Notes: generated by a model not told the origin, from the letters alone. 27,640 bases of DNA from Methanoculleus marisnigri (GCA_002503885.1 DASQ01000027.1:1-27640); one strand, 5' to 3'. Positions 1 to 7,872 are shown, numbered from the stretch's first letter. Program-made: numbers and translations.

Positions 1-157
1 CGATACTTGTAGGCCTGGAGCATACGAATACTATTGGGCCTTATAATAAGATGTAGTTTCCGGTAATCTCTCCGAGAGGGTGACGAAGGGCTGCTTCGCT
101 TTCATCCCCACCCTGAAGGGGGGGGTCTTCCCGCTCCGCCCCCTTCACCCCCACAAG
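1..157. other. Gene-free left edge with short hairpins
   Basis: I see no convincing gene here. An inverted repeat TGAAGGGGG (114-122) / CCCCCTTCA (139-147) and a smaller one, CGAAG (85-89) / CTTCG (95-99), could act as a terminator for a neighbouring gene or insulate the minD promoter. An AT-rich stretch near 38-50 reads as a TATA-like box on the minus strand, so a divergent gene may start left of the window. That last point is inference. Confidence 0.4.
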
Positions 158-169
158 ATAAATTTAAAT
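158..169 (+). promoter_or_regulatory. TATA box for minD-like gene
   Basis: The sequence ATAAATTTAAAT lies in an otherwise GC-rich stretch. It is placed so that transcription would start near 188-195, giving a very short leader before the ATG at 204. No clear Shine-Dalgarno sequence precedes that ATG, which fits a leaderless or short-leader archaeal transcript. Confidence 0.6.
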
Positions 170-203
170 TTGACAACTACGATCTATCCTTGAGACGGTT
201 TTG

Positions 204-992
204 ATGATCAGGGCCTACACCATCGCCTCCGGGAAAGGCGGAACAGGGAAGACGACCGTCACTGCAAATCTGGGAACAGCGCTGGCTCAATATGGCAGGG
301 AGACCTGCATCGTTGATATGGACATGGGTATGGCCAACCTCGGGCTGGTGCTGGGGCTCGCAGAGACGCCGGTCACGCTCCACGAGGTCCTGGCAGGAGA
401 GGCGCGGATCCAGGATGCAATGTACGAGGGTCCGTACGGCCTCAAGGTCGTGCCGAGCGGCCTGTCGCTCCGGGGGTTTCAGAGCGCAGACCCCGAGCGG
501 CTCAAAGATGTAATGTGCGATCTCACCGATCGCTGTGAGTTCCTGCTCTTTGATGCGCCTGCCGGCATCGGGACTGATTCAGTTGTATCGCTCACTGTGG
601 CAGACGAGGTTCTGCTGGTTGTGAACCTTGAGATCTCCTCGCTCGTGGATGCCTTAAAGATCAAGATCCTGACGGAGATGATCGGCGGCACCGTCGGCGG
701 GGCTATCCTCAACCGGGCAACCCTGGAGGAGACGGATCAGGATCGGAGGAAGATCGAGAAGAATCTCGGTGTGTCCATCATCGATACGATTCCCGAAGAC
801 GCAAACGTACGGAGGGCAGCAGCGGCGAGGACTCCGGTTGTCGTCAAATCGCCAGGATCCGAATCGTCAAAAGCGTTCCGAAGAATTGCAGCCTCGCTGG
901 CGGGCTTCCCGGTCCAGGAAGAGCCCCAGGAAGTACAGGAAGGGTTTGTCGAGCGGTTTGCCCGCGCACTATTCAGGAGAGAAACACGATGA
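204..992 (+). CDS. minD: MinD/ParA-family P-loop ATPase
   Basis: A 262-residue SIMIBI-class ATPase of the MinD/ParA family. The deviant Walker A motif GKGGTGKTT is at residues 10-18 and the aspartate-rich switch region IVDMDMGMANLGLVLG follows near residue 40. DAPAGIGTDSV supplies the second switch/Walker B region. The C-terminus carries a short amphipathic segment (EGFVERFARALFRR), which in MinD proteins binds membrane. A TTG lies directly before the ATG, but I chose the ATG because the family usually starts just before this motif. The next gene overlaps its stop by ATGA and encodes a membrane protein, so the two are probably translated together. Archaea often carry several MinD paralogues without MinE or an Fts target nearby; the exact role (division, polarity or array positioning) is not shown here. 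Confidence 0.9.
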   Translation: MIRAYTIASGKGGTGKTTVTANLGTALAQYGRETCIVDMDMGMANLGLVLGLAETPVTLHEVLAGEARIQDAMYEGPYGLKVVPSGLSLRGFQSADPERLKDVMCDLTDRCEFLLFDAPAGIGTDSVVSLTVADEVLLVVNLEISSLVDALKIKILTEMIGGTVGGAILNRATLEETDQDRRKIEKNLGVSIIDTIPEDANVRRAAAARTPVVVKSPGSESSKAFRRIAASLAGFPVQEEPQEVQEGFVERFARALFRRETR

Positions 993-1189
993 CTGATATT
1001 AATACAATCATGATAGTCCTGCTCTCGGTAACCATCATCTGCCTGCTGTTTATTATGTACGTGATGTACGTGCGCATCCAGCAGCTCCTCACGGAGGTCA
1101 ATGCATTGACGGGCAGAATGGAGATCACCGGCAGTGAACTGGAACAGCTGACACGAAGCGTCGAGGAGTACAAAAACATGCGAGTATAG
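989..1189 (+). CDS. Small single-span membrane protein with coiled coil
   Basis: A 66-residue protein with one hydrophobic span (about residues 7-28) followed by a heptad-like helix (about 29-62) rich in Gln, Leu, Glu and Val. The N-terminus is short, so the coiled coil may face the cytosol. It starts inside the stop of the MinD-like ATPase (ATGA overlap), which argues for co-translation and a shared job. By inference it could be a membrane anchor or partner of the ATPase. I do not recognise a named family. Its size, start and overlap are seen directly; function is unknown. Confidence 0.75.
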   Translation: MTDINTIMIVLLSVTIICLLFIMYVMYVRIQQLLTEVNALTGRMEITGSELEQLTRSVEEYKNMRV

Positions 1190-1216
1190 AAGGGCCGATC
1201 CCCGCCCTCCCAAGCG

Positions 1217-1246
1217 AAGATATATGTGCAATCCGAGCACATATTA
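1217..1246 (+). promoter_or_regulatory. tRNA promoter with 8-bp inverted repeat
   Basis: A purine-rich BRE-like stretch and TATA box (AAGATATATG, about 1217-1226) lie about 28-35 bases before the tRNA. A perfect inverted repeat, ATATGTGC (1222-1229) / GCACATAT (1237-1244), overlaps the TATA box. It may be an operator, or simply a hairpin ending the upstream minD transcript. Confidence 0.5.
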
Positions 1247-1253
1247 TAAGAGA

Positions 1254-1327
1254 GGGGCCATAGGGTAGCCTGGCCATCCTAGGAGACTGGGGGTCTTCTG
1301 ACCTGCGTTCAAATCGCAGTGGCCCCA
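1254..1327 (+). tRNA. tRNA-Pro (anticodon GGG)
   Basis: The sequence folds into a full cloverleaf. The acceptor stem is GGGGCCA (1254-1260) with TGGCCCC (1320-1326) and discriminator A1327. The D arm is 1263-1280. The anticodon stem GGAGA/TCTTC encloses the loop CTGGGGG, with anticodon GGG at 1289-1291. The four-base variable loop is TGAC and the T arm is CTGCG-TTCAAAT-CGCAG (1303-1319). CCA is not encoded, which is common in archaea. There is no intron. The GGG anticodon decodes the proline codons CCC and CCU. Confidence 0.95.
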
Positions 1328-1335
1328 TCAGACCA

Positions 1336-1341
1336 TTTTTT
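1336..1341 (+). terminator. Poly-T end of tRNA transcript
   Basis: Six T residues follow the tRNA by eight bases, typical of an archaeal U-tract terminator. Read-through into the DUF89 gene, whose ATG is 29 bases further on, remains possible because I see no clear separate promoter for it. Confidence 0.45.
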
Positions 1342-1369
1342 CTCTTCCCCGGACCCAGTTATCTGCAGT

Positions 1370-2227
1370 ATGAGATTGACTCCGGGCTGCACGGATTGCC
1401 TGATCAGCCGTGTCGAGTACGAAAGCAGACTCTGTACCGATGATTCGGCGCGCATAGGGGAGACCGTCAGGGCGTGCCGGGATCTTCTCCAGCGCATCTC
1501 CGCCGACCCGGTGCCCGCACCCGTCATCGCGAGCCGGGTACATCGGCTCGCCTACCGGATGATCGGCGACACCGATCCTTACCGGTCGTTGAAAAAGGCC
1601 AACAACGAGGATGCGGCGGCGGTCTGCCGGAGGGTGCGCGGCGACCTCTCGACGTTCCATGACCTCGTGCTTGCGTCGGTCATCGGCAACACGCTGGATT
1701 ACGGTTCAAAAGCCCATACAGTCACCGACAACTTCGTTGAGTTCTTTCGCCGGGAGTTTGCGGCGGGACTGACCGTTGACGATACCGGCGCGATAGAAGC
1801 CCTCACCTCCCGGGTGGTCTACCTTGCCGACAACTGCGGGGAGATTGTCTTTGACGCCCTCCTCGCCGACCACCTCAGGAAGAACGGATCGCACGTCACC
1901 TTTGCCGTCCGGGGCGCGCCGATCTTAAACGACGCGACGATGGAGGATGCCGTGGCGCTCGGGCTCGACCACAGGGTCGACCTGCTCACCACCACCACAG
2001 ACGGCATCGCCGAACTCGGCCTGAACCGGGAACTCATCCCGCCCCCCCTTGCCGATGCTCTCGACCATGCAACGCTCGTCATCGCCAAGGGCATGGCCAA
2101 CTACGAGTCGCTCTCCGATGAGCGCGACCTCCCGCCCGTGGCGTACCTGATGTCGGTCAAGTGCGGCCCGATCGGCGCGGACATCGGGATCCCGGTCGGC
2201 TCCCGGGTCGCTCTCCTCCGCGAGTGA
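1370..2227 (+). CDS. DUF89/ARMT1-like metal-dependent phosphatase
   Basis: A 285-residue protein of the DUF89 family, called damage-control phosphatases because characterised members remove phosphate from damaged or surplus sugar phosphates and cofactors. The metal-binding signature is visible as LADNCGE (residues 152-158, with Asp154, Asn155 and Glu158), followed by AVRGAPILNDAT (179-190) and KGMANYE (240-246). A CxxC at residues 7-10 (PGCTDC) is typical of the archaeal branch. An earlier GTG in frame lies inside the tRNA, so I chose the ATG at 1370. It follows tRNA-Pro closely on the same strand, and a GC hairpin follows the stop. The substrate in this organism cannot be read from sequence. 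Confidence 0.88.
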   Translation: MRLTPGCTDCLISRVEYESRLCTDDSARIGETVRACRDLLQRISADPVPAPVIASRVHRLAYRMIGDTDPYRSLKKANNEDAAAVCRRVRGDLSTFHDLVLASVIGNTLDYGSKAHTVTDNFVEFFRREFAAGLTVDDTGAIEALTSRVVYLADNCGEIVFDALLADHLRKNGSHVTFAVRGAPILNDATMEDAVALGLDHRVDLLTTTTDGIAELGLNRELIPPPLADALDHATLVIAKGMANYESLSDERDLPPVAYLMSVKCGPIGADIGIPVGSRVALLRE

Positions 2228-2228
2228 T

Positions 2229-2244
2229 CCCGCGGCAGCGCGGG
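2229..2244 (+). terminator. GC hairpin after DUF89 gene
   Basis: A perfect 6-bp hairpin, CCCGCG-GCAG-CGCGGG, begins right after the stop codon. There is no T-tract behind it, so it may protect the 3' end or help termination rather than act alone. Confidence 0.35.
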
Positions 2245-2450
2245 GGCCGGGGGGTTCTCCCGGTTATCGCCAGGCAACCCGGGACGTATATAAAGATGTG
2301 GGGCGTGTTTTCCCGGGAGAATATCCCTCCTTTTGATTAAAAGAGAGAAATAAAAACCCTATTTAGTATTCAGACAAATTTATTGACCGAGATATTTATA
2401 GGAAAATATTATATAACCGGCACAATATATACTGGATCGGGGAAAGACCA
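2245..2450. other. AT-rich promoter zone before the small RNA
   Basis: There is no gene here. A strong TATA-like box, GTATATAAA (2286-2294), lies on the plus strand, and a short hairpin-like CTTTTGATTAAAAG sits near 2329-2342. From about 2340 to 2435 the sequence is strikingly AT-rich compared with the genes. Another TATA-like box at 2424-2432 is listed separately. The first box may drive another short transcript, but I cannot define its end. Confidence 0.4.
2424..2432 (+). promoter_or_regulatory. TATA box of candidate small RNA
   Basis: AATATATAC sits where it would set a transcription start near 2449-2455. There is no plausible reading frame downstream of that start, which suggests a non-coding transcript. 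Confidence 0.5.
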
Positions 2451-2665
2451 CACCCAGCGATCATCAGTCATTCAATTCCATCAGCAACCACCACACCCAA
2501 TCAAACCATACCTACCTAGCGATACGAGGGTTCGGTCAGGGGCATACAGTGCCCCTGCACCAGCGTTCAGCGACCACAAGGCGAGATTACACACACCGGA
2601 CCATGGAGTCTTCGGGTGTGGCCCCCCACCTCATTCCGTGAGGCCAAACCCCACCTCATTTTTTT
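2451..2665 (+). ncRNA. Candidate structured small RNA, about 215 nt
   Basis: The stretch lies between a TATA-like box and a run of seven T residues (2659-2665), with no credible gene on either strand. The 5' part (about 2468-2518) is rich in A and C and almost lacks G, so it should be single-stranded. A strong hairpin follows: AGGGGCA (2538-2544) / TGCCCCT (2550-2556), extended by outer pairs. A second hairpin pairs CACACC near 2592 with GGTGTG near 2615. A third, CCTCA-ttccg-TGAGG, lies near 2629-2643. The motif CCCACCTCATT occurs twice, once in the last hairpin and once just before the T-run. I do not recognise RNase P, 7S RNA or a box C/D RNA. The start is estimated from the TATA box; the end is from the T-run. 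Confidence 0.5.
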
Positions 2666-2859
2666 CCGGACCTGCCCTCAAGAAATCCTGCCAGACATTG
2701 CGATTGAGCCCCGGCGATACCCGGCGTAACCTGCCATCGGCACTTGCTCTGTAAGAGGAGGGTAAACAGCCGGTCACCAGACGGCCTCGCGGCAGACTAT
2801 AGCCACGCCGGGCGATGCCGGAGAAAAGAACTCTGAAGAGATGAGGAGCCTCGCGCCCC
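2666..2859. other. Gene-free 3' flank of pgk
   Basis: I see no gene in this stretch. Read on the minus strand, it is the region after pgk. A T-rich segment on that strand (near 2824-2835) could end the long atp-pgk transcript. Confidence 0.4.
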
Positions 2860-4074
2860 TCACCCGAAGATCTTTTTGGACATCTCCAGTGCCTCGATGG
2901 CGGGCATCTTCTTCCCGGTCAGGAACTCGATAGCCGCCCCCCCACCGGTGGAGATGTGCGTGAACTCGCCCTCCAGGCCGAGCCGCTCGATGGCCGCGCC
3001 GGAGTGCCCGCCGCCTACAACCGAGAACTCCACGGCAGAGGCCGCCCTTAAGAGCTCGAAGGTGCCGACGGCGAACGCTTCTTCCTCAAAGAGGCCTGCC
3101 GGCCCGTTCACCACGACCGTCCCGGACCTCGAGATCTCCTGCGAGAGGAGGTTGATCGACTCGCTCCCGATGTCAAGCACCTGGGCATCCCCGGGGACGG
3201 CATCTACCGGGTACTCGACCCGGTTGCCATCCTCACGGACGGCGACCGAGTGCGGCAGAGAGAGCCGGTCGCGGTAGGACTCCAGGAGGGCTTTCGCCGT
3301 ATCGACCTCGCCCCGGTAGCCGAGCTCGTCGATCAGCCGGGCCGAAGGCCGGCCGATATCGTAGCCCGCCGCGAGCAGGAAGACGTTTCCAACCACACCT
3401 ACCACGATGACGCGGTCGGCCGTCCCCCGCTCGAGGACGTTCTCTGCGACCGCGATCGAGTCATCCACCTTCGTCCCGCCGAGCACGAAGGTGACGGGGC
3501 GTGGAGCTCCGGTAAAGACCCGGGAGAGGTTCGCGACCTCCTTCTCCATCAGGAGACCGCCGACCGACGGGAGCGCGAGCGGCAGCCCCACGATCGACGG
3601 CTGTGACCGGTGCGCCGTGCCGAAGGCGTCGTTGACGTAGAAATCGGCCATCGACGCCAGCCTCCGGACAAGGAAGGTCTTCTTCGCCTCCTCCGGCTTT
3701 AACGTCAGGTTCTCCTCGGCGGCAAACCGGAGGTTCTCGAGCATCAGGACGTCTCCGCGCTTTGCGTTCCGGATCGCCTCCCGGGCGCACCGCCCGAAGA
3801 TATCCTCGACGTAGGTCACCGTGCGGCCGAGCAGCCGCTCCAGTTTCGCCGCGTGCGCCTCAAGCGTCGTAAAGTCCTTCTTGCCGGGCCTGCTCTGGTG
3901 CGTGAGGATGACAAGCCGCGCATCCTCGAGTGCCTGCACCGTCGGCAGGTGCTCCCGGAACCGTTTGTCATCCAGAATCTGGTTTGACGAGGGGTTGATG
4001 GGAGAGTTGAAATCAACCCGCAGCATCACCGTTCCCGTCAACTTCCCAGCATCAGCGAGCGTACCGATCTCCAC
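2860..4074 (-). CDS. pgk: Phosphoglycerate kinase
   Basis: A 404-residue phosphoglycerate kinase, which interconverts 1,3-bisphosphoglycerate plus ADP with 3-phosphoglycerate plus ATP in glycolysis and gluconeogenesis. The N-terminal substrate-binding part shows LRVDFNSPI (residues 18-26), LTHQSRPG and ENLRF. The C-terminal nucleotide half shows GGTKVDDS, VVNGPAGLFEEEAF, GGGHSGAAIERLG and the final STGGGAAIEFLTGK. The start is GTG, preceded by AGGTGA (4081-4086) at six bases. It begins 22 bases after the ATP synthase D gene on the same strand with no visible promoter between, so it is probably the last gene of the atp operon. The length is normal for the archaeal family. Confidence 0.96.
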   Translation of the reverse strand: MEIGTLADAGKLTGTVMLRVDFNSPINPSSNQILDDKRFREHLPTVQALEDARLVILTHQSRPGKKDFTTLEAHAAKLERLLGRTVTYVEDIFGRCAREAIRNAKRGDVLMLENLRFAAEENLTLKPEEAKKTFLVRRLASMADFYVNDAFGTAHRSQPSIVGLPLALPSVGGLLMEKEVANLSRVFTGAPRPVTFVLGGTKVDDSIAVAENVLERGTADRVIVVGVVGNVFLLAAGYDIGRPSARLIDELGYRGEVDTAKALLESYRDRLSLPHSVAVREDGNRVEYPVDAVPGDAQVLDIGSESINLLSQEISRSGTVVVNGPAGLFEEEAFAVGTFELLRAASAVEFSVVGGGHSGAAIERLGLEGEFTHISTGGGAAIEFLTGKKMPAIEALEMSKKIFG

Positions 4075-4096
4075 CGGGTATCACCTGTTCCCTTGA

Positions 4097-4723
4097 TCAG
4101 GCGCTCCGCGCCTTAACCCTTTTCAGGCGGAAGAGCTCCTCACGTTCCATCTCATCGAGCCGCATCTTGATAAAGTCTCTGGCCTCGGTCAGTTCGGGAA
4201 TCACCTTGAATTCGAGCGCGTTCACACGCCGCTTGGTGCCCTCGATCTCATCGAGCAGCCGCTTCATAGTCGTCTCGATCTCGGCAGCCTCGATGATGGC
4301 CTCGAGCAGGTTCTCAAACGACTCCGCGGTCTCGTCGATGACGGCAGAGGTGCCGAGCATCCCGTAGCCACGGTCGAGGACGCCCTTCCGGACCGAAGAC
4401 GACTGGATCTGCGGGACGACGACGCCCATGATATTCTTGCTCGTTAAGGAGATTGCGGGGACGTCCGCCGTCGAAAAGGCGGCGGCCTTCACCCCGACCG
4501 CACCCTCGACCGTCTCGGCGAGAGCGATCATCTCCATCGCACGCGCATACCGCTCCAGCAGTGCACCACGGCTGTCTTTGGCCTGCTGCAGCACCTTGAA
4601 GAACTCCAGGATCAGCCCATCGCGCTTCATCTTGAGGATGTTATAGCCGCGCTCCGAGAGCTTGATCCTTCGCTTGATGTTGATCAGCTCCGAACGGGTC
4701 GGCTTGATATCTCGCAGCGCCAT
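4097..4723 (-). CDS. atpD: A-type ATP synthase subunit D
   Basis: A 208-residue central-stalk subunit. It is largely helical, with the family's start ALRDIKPTRSELINIKRRIKLSE split across the first 25 residues and a C-terminal helix ending in FRLKRVK. Subunit D forms the coiled-coil rotor shaft inside the A3B3 head and couples it to the proteolipid ring. I chose the ATG at 4723, with AGGGG nine bases upstream. A GTG at 4729, directly after the stop of subunit B, is the alternative. Gene order B-D matches the atp operons of other methanogens. Confidence 0.95.
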   Translation of the reverse strand: MALRDIKPTRSELINIKRRIKLSERGYNILKMKRDGLILEFFKVLQQAKDSRGALLERYARAMEMIALAETVEGAVGVKAAAFSTADVPAISLTSKNIMGVVVPQIQSSSVRKGVLDRGYGMLGTSAVIDETAESFENLLEAIIEAAEIETTMKRLLDEIEGTKRRVNALEFKVIPELTEARDFIKMRLDEMEREELFRLKRVKARSA

Positions 4724-4729
4724 GGACAC

Positions 4730-6115
4730 TTACCCCTGGGCCTTCTTCCGGTACTTCGGGTGATACTTCTGGATCAGTTCGCGGTCGATACGCACGAGCT
4801 GCTCTTCCGGCAGCGTCGCGAGGAGGTCCCAGCCGAGGTCGAGCGTCTCCTCGATCGACCGGTCCTCGTACAGGCCCTGCCTGACGAACCGGTCCTCGAA
4901 GAGATCGGCGAACTCGAGGAACATCCGGTCGCGCTCCGAGAGCGCGTCCTTGCCGACGATGGCCACAAGGCCACGGAGATCGTTACCCTCCGCGTATGCC
5001 GCGTAGAGCTGGTCCGAGACCTTCTTGTGGTCCTCGCGGGTGTGCCCCTTCCCGATACCGAGGTTCATCAGACGGGAGAGCGAGGGCAGCACGTTGATCG
5101 GCGGGTAGATGCCCTTCCGGTGCAGCTCACGGTTGACCACGATCTGTCCTTCGGTGATGTAACCGGTCAGGTCCGGGATCGGGTGGGTGATATCGTCACC
5201 AGGCATCGTCAGGATCGGGATCTGGGTCACCGAGCCCTTGACACCCTTGATGATACCGGCACGCTCGTAGATACTTGCAAGGTCCGTGTACATGTATCCC
5301 GGGTAGCCGCGCCGTCCGGGCACTTCTTCACGGGCCGCGCCGATCTGACGGAGCGCCTCACAGTAGTTGGTCATATCCGTCAGGATGACCAGCACGTGGT
5401 AGCCGAGGTCGAACGCCAGGTACTCCGCCGTGGTGAGCGCGAGACGCGGCGTGATGATCCGCTCGACAGCCGGGTCGTCTGCAAGATTCAAGAAGACGAC
5501 CGCCCGCTCGAGGGCGCCGGTCTTCTCGAAGTCGGCCATGAAGTAGTTGGCCTCTTCCCGGGTGATACCCATGGCCGCAAAGACCACGGCGAACTCTTCC
5601 GTCGATCCCGGCACCTTTGCCTGCCGCGCGATCTGGAGCGCCACATCGTTGTGGGGCAGACCGGAAGCCGAGAAGATCGGGAGTTTCTGACCACGGACAA
5701 GGGTGTTCGTCCCGTCGATCGTCGAGATGCCCGTCTGGATGAAGTCTGCAGGGGGCGCACGGGCGTAGGGGTTGATGGCCGCGCCGGTCGTCTCGAGCCG
5801 CTTTTCGGGCACGATCTCCGGGCCGCCGTCGATCGGCTTGCCGCCGCCGGAGAGGATACGACCGAGCATATCCCTCCCCACCGGCATCTTGATCGTCTCG
5901 CCGGTGAAGCGGATGCCCGAGTCCCTGCCGATGCCTGCGGTGGTCTCGAAGACCTGGACGACGACGATTTCATCGCTCGTATCCAGGACCTGGCCGCGCT
6001 TGATTGTGCCGTCGGCGGTCACGATGTTGACCAGCTCGCTGTAGCCCACCGGCTCTGTCTTCTCGACAAAGACCAGGGGCCCTGCAATCTGTGCAATCGT
6101 TCTGTACTCCTTCAT
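4730..6115 (-). CDS. atpB: A-type ATP synthase subunit B
   Basis: A 461-residue non-catalytic subunit of the A3B3 head. The start is KEYRTIAQIAGPLVFVE, and the family motifs ISTIDGTNTLVRGQKLPIF and TMPGDDITHPIPDLTGYI are visible. It lacks a proper GxxxxGKT P-loop, as expected for the regulatory B subunit. I placed the start at the ATG just after the subunit A stop; a GTG at 6121 overlapping that stop (GTGA) is a close alternative. The antisense strand contains a very long open frame, which I regard as a codon-bias shadow. Confidence 0.96.
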   Translation of the reverse strand: MKEYRTIAQIAGPLVFVEKTEPVGYSELVNIVTADGTIKRGQVLDTSDEIVVVQVFETTAGIGRDSGIRFTGETIKMPVGRDMLGRILSGGGKPIDGGPEIVPEKRLETTGAAINPYARAPPADFIQTGISTIDGTNTLVRGQKLPIFSASGLPHNDVALQIARQAKVPGSTEEFAVVFAAMGITREEANYFMADFEKTGALERAVVFLNLADDPAVERIITPRLALTTAEYLAFDLGYHVLVILTDMTNYCEALRQIGAAREEVPGRRGYPGYMYTDLASIYERAGIIKGVKGSVTQIPILTMPGDDITHPIPDLTGYITEGQIVVNRELHRKGIYPPINVLPSLSRLMNLGIGKGHTREDHKKVSDQLYAAYAEGNDLRGLVAIVGKDALSERDRMFLEFADLFEDRFVRQGLYEDRSIEETLDLGWDLLATLPEEQLVRIDRELIQKYHPKYRKKAQG

Positions 6116-6117
6116 GG

Positions 6118-7872
6118 TCACGCCGCCCTCATCGCATCAAATTCAGCTTCCATATCCTTCAGGATCTTGGCGAGCATGGGCTCGTAGTCCCTGGTGAACT
6201 TGATCTGCACAAGCTCGTTCTTGCTCTTTATGGTGACGACCTGCTGCGGGGTCGCTCCCCCGATCTGGGCAGTACGGGCGAGATCGGCGTAGTGCTTGAT
6301 CGCCTTCATCATGTCGTACTGCTTGGACATCGAGCAGTAGGTGTCCACCGCGTCATAGGCGTTCTGCTGCAGGAAGATCTCACGGATCATCCTGGCCACC
6401 TCGATGGTGATCTGCTCCTCGTCGGGCAGGGCATCGGAACCGACCAGCTGGACGATCTCCTGGAGTTCGGCTTCCTTCTGGAGGACGCCCATCGCCCAGG
6501 ACCGGAGAGGGTTCCACTCAGGCGAGACCTCGCGGTCGTACCACTCGTTGAGCGAGTCGAGGTAGAGCGAGTAGGAGTTCAGCCAGTTGATGGCCGGGAA
6601 GTGCCGGCGCTGGGAGAGCTTCGCGTCCAGTGCCCAGAAGACCTTGACGATACGCAGGGTGTTCTGGGTGACCGGCTCGGAGAAGTCGCCGCCAGGCGGG
6701 GATACCGCGCCGATGACCGAGACCGAACCGCTCGCGTCGTTTAAGGTGATGACGCGACCTGCCCGCTCGTAGAACTCCGAGAGGCGTGCCGCAAGGTATG
6801 CGGGATACCCCTCTTCGCCGGGCATCTCCTCAAGACGGCTCGATATCTCACGCATCGCCTCAGCCCACCGGGAGGTGGAGTCGGCCATCAGGGAGACATC
6901 GTAACCCATGTCACGGAAGTACTCAGCGATCGTGATGCCCGTGTACACGGACGCTTCACGGGCTGCGACAGGCATATTCGAGGTATTCGCGATCAGCACC
7001 GTCCGCTCCATCAGCGGCCGGCCGGTCCTGGGGTCCTCGAGTTCCGGAAACTCAGTCAGAACCTCGGTCATCTCGTTGCCGCGCTCGCCGCAGCCGATGT
7101 AGACGACGATCTCGGCATCGGACCACTTCGCGAGCTGCTGCTGGGTGACCGTCTTGCCGCTCCCGAACGGTCCGGGGATGGCCGCCGTTCCGCCCTTGGC
7201 GATGGGAAAGAGGCCGTCCAGAATCCGCTGGCCGGTGATCAGCGGGATGTCCGGGTTCAGTTTCTGTTTCACGGGACGGGGCACACGGACCGGCCAGCGC
7301 TGGAGCATCGCGATCTCGGTGCCGTCCTCAAGGAGGCAGATGGTCTCGTCCACCGTGAAACTGCCGCCCGAGATCTTCTTGATCTTGCCGCCCTTTGACC
7401 GGGGCGGGACCATGACCTTATGGACGATGTTCGTCTCCTGGACCGTGCCGAGGATATCGCCGGCCTTGACGACGTCGCCCGCCTTCATGACGGGTACAAA
7501 TTCCCACTTCTTCTCGTGGGAGAGGCCGGGGGCCGAGACGCCGCGCTCGATGAAGTTGCCCATCTTGTTCACGAGCACCTCGAGCGGCCGCTGGATCCCG
7601 TCGTAGATACTGGTCAGCAGGCCGGGCCCGAGCTCCACTGCGAGCGACAGGCCGGTATTGCTGACCGGCTCACCGGGCCTGATGCCGGCGGTATCTTCAT
7701 AGACCTGGATGATGGTGTTCTCACCCTGGATCTTGATGACCTCCCCCATCAGTTCCTCATTGCCGACCTTCACCACGTCGTACATGTGTGCGCTGAGACC
7801 AACAGCAGTGACGACCGGCCCTGAAATCCTTTTCAGGGCTCCCTGAGCCCCGTTCTCTTTTTCTTTCTTCAT
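6118..7872 (-). CDS. atpA: A-type ATP synthase catalytic subunit A
   Basis: A 584-residue catalytic subunit that makes or splits ATP at the head. The P-loop GPFGSGKT is at residues 234-241. The long non-homologous insertion that marks A/V-type A subunits spans about residues 115-195. ERGNEM, the SLMADSTSRWAEA motif and the VSPPGGDFSEPV segment are all present. No intein is seen in the P-loop region, a common insertion site in archaeal and fungal homologues. The ATG overlaps the stop of subunit F by ATGA. A GTG three codons upstream is possible but less likely. Confidence 0.97.
   Translation of the reverse strand: MKKEKENGAQGALKRISGPVVTAVGLSAHMYDVVKVGNEELMGEVIKIQGENTIIQVYEDTAGIRPGEPVSNTGLSLAVELGPGLLTSIYDGIQRPLEVLVNKMGNFIERGVSAPGLSHEKKWEFVPVMKAGDVVKAGDILGTVQETNIVHKVMVPPRSKGGKIKKISGGSFTVDETICLLEDGTEIAMLQRWPVRVPRPVKQKLNPDIPLITGQRILDGLFPIAKGGTAAIPGPFGSGKTVTQQQLAKWSDAEIVVYIGCGERGNEMTEVLTEFPELEDPRTGRPLMERTVLIANTSNMPVAAREASVYTGITIAEYFRDMGYDVSLMADSTSRWAEAMREISSRLEEMPGEEGYPAYLAARLSEFYERAGRVITLNDASGSVSVIGAVSPPGGDFSEPVTQNTLRIVKVFWALDAKLSQRRHFPAINWLNSYSLYLDSLNEWYDREVSPEWNPLRSWAMGVLQKEAELQEIVQLVGSDALPDEEQITIEVARMIREIFLQQNAYDAVDTYCSMSKQYDMMKAIKHYADLARTAQIGGATPQQVVTIKSKNELVQIKFTRDYEPMLAKILKDMEAEFDAMRAA

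Noticed and set aside
1319..1369. Longer N-terminus for the DUF89 protein
   Set aside because: The GTG start lies inside the T arm/acceptor of tRNA-Pro, so the ATG at 1370 is more plausible.
2451..2665. RNase P RNA or 7S (SRP) RNA
   Set aside because: GGGGAAAGACC near 2439 faintly recalls the RNase P core, but the other conserved elements and the SRP helix 8 signature are absent, and the length is short.
2383..2754. 123-residue plus-strand open frame in the gap before pgk
   Set aside because: It starts with a weak TTG in an AT-rich promoter zone, has a composition unlike the neighbouring proteins and runs through hairpins and a T-run; no domain is visible.
4760..6187. 475-residue open frame antisense to atpB
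   Set aside because: The atpB frame is a clear full-length family member. The antisense frame is rich in Arg, Asp, Val and His, as expected from the complement of GC-biased codons.
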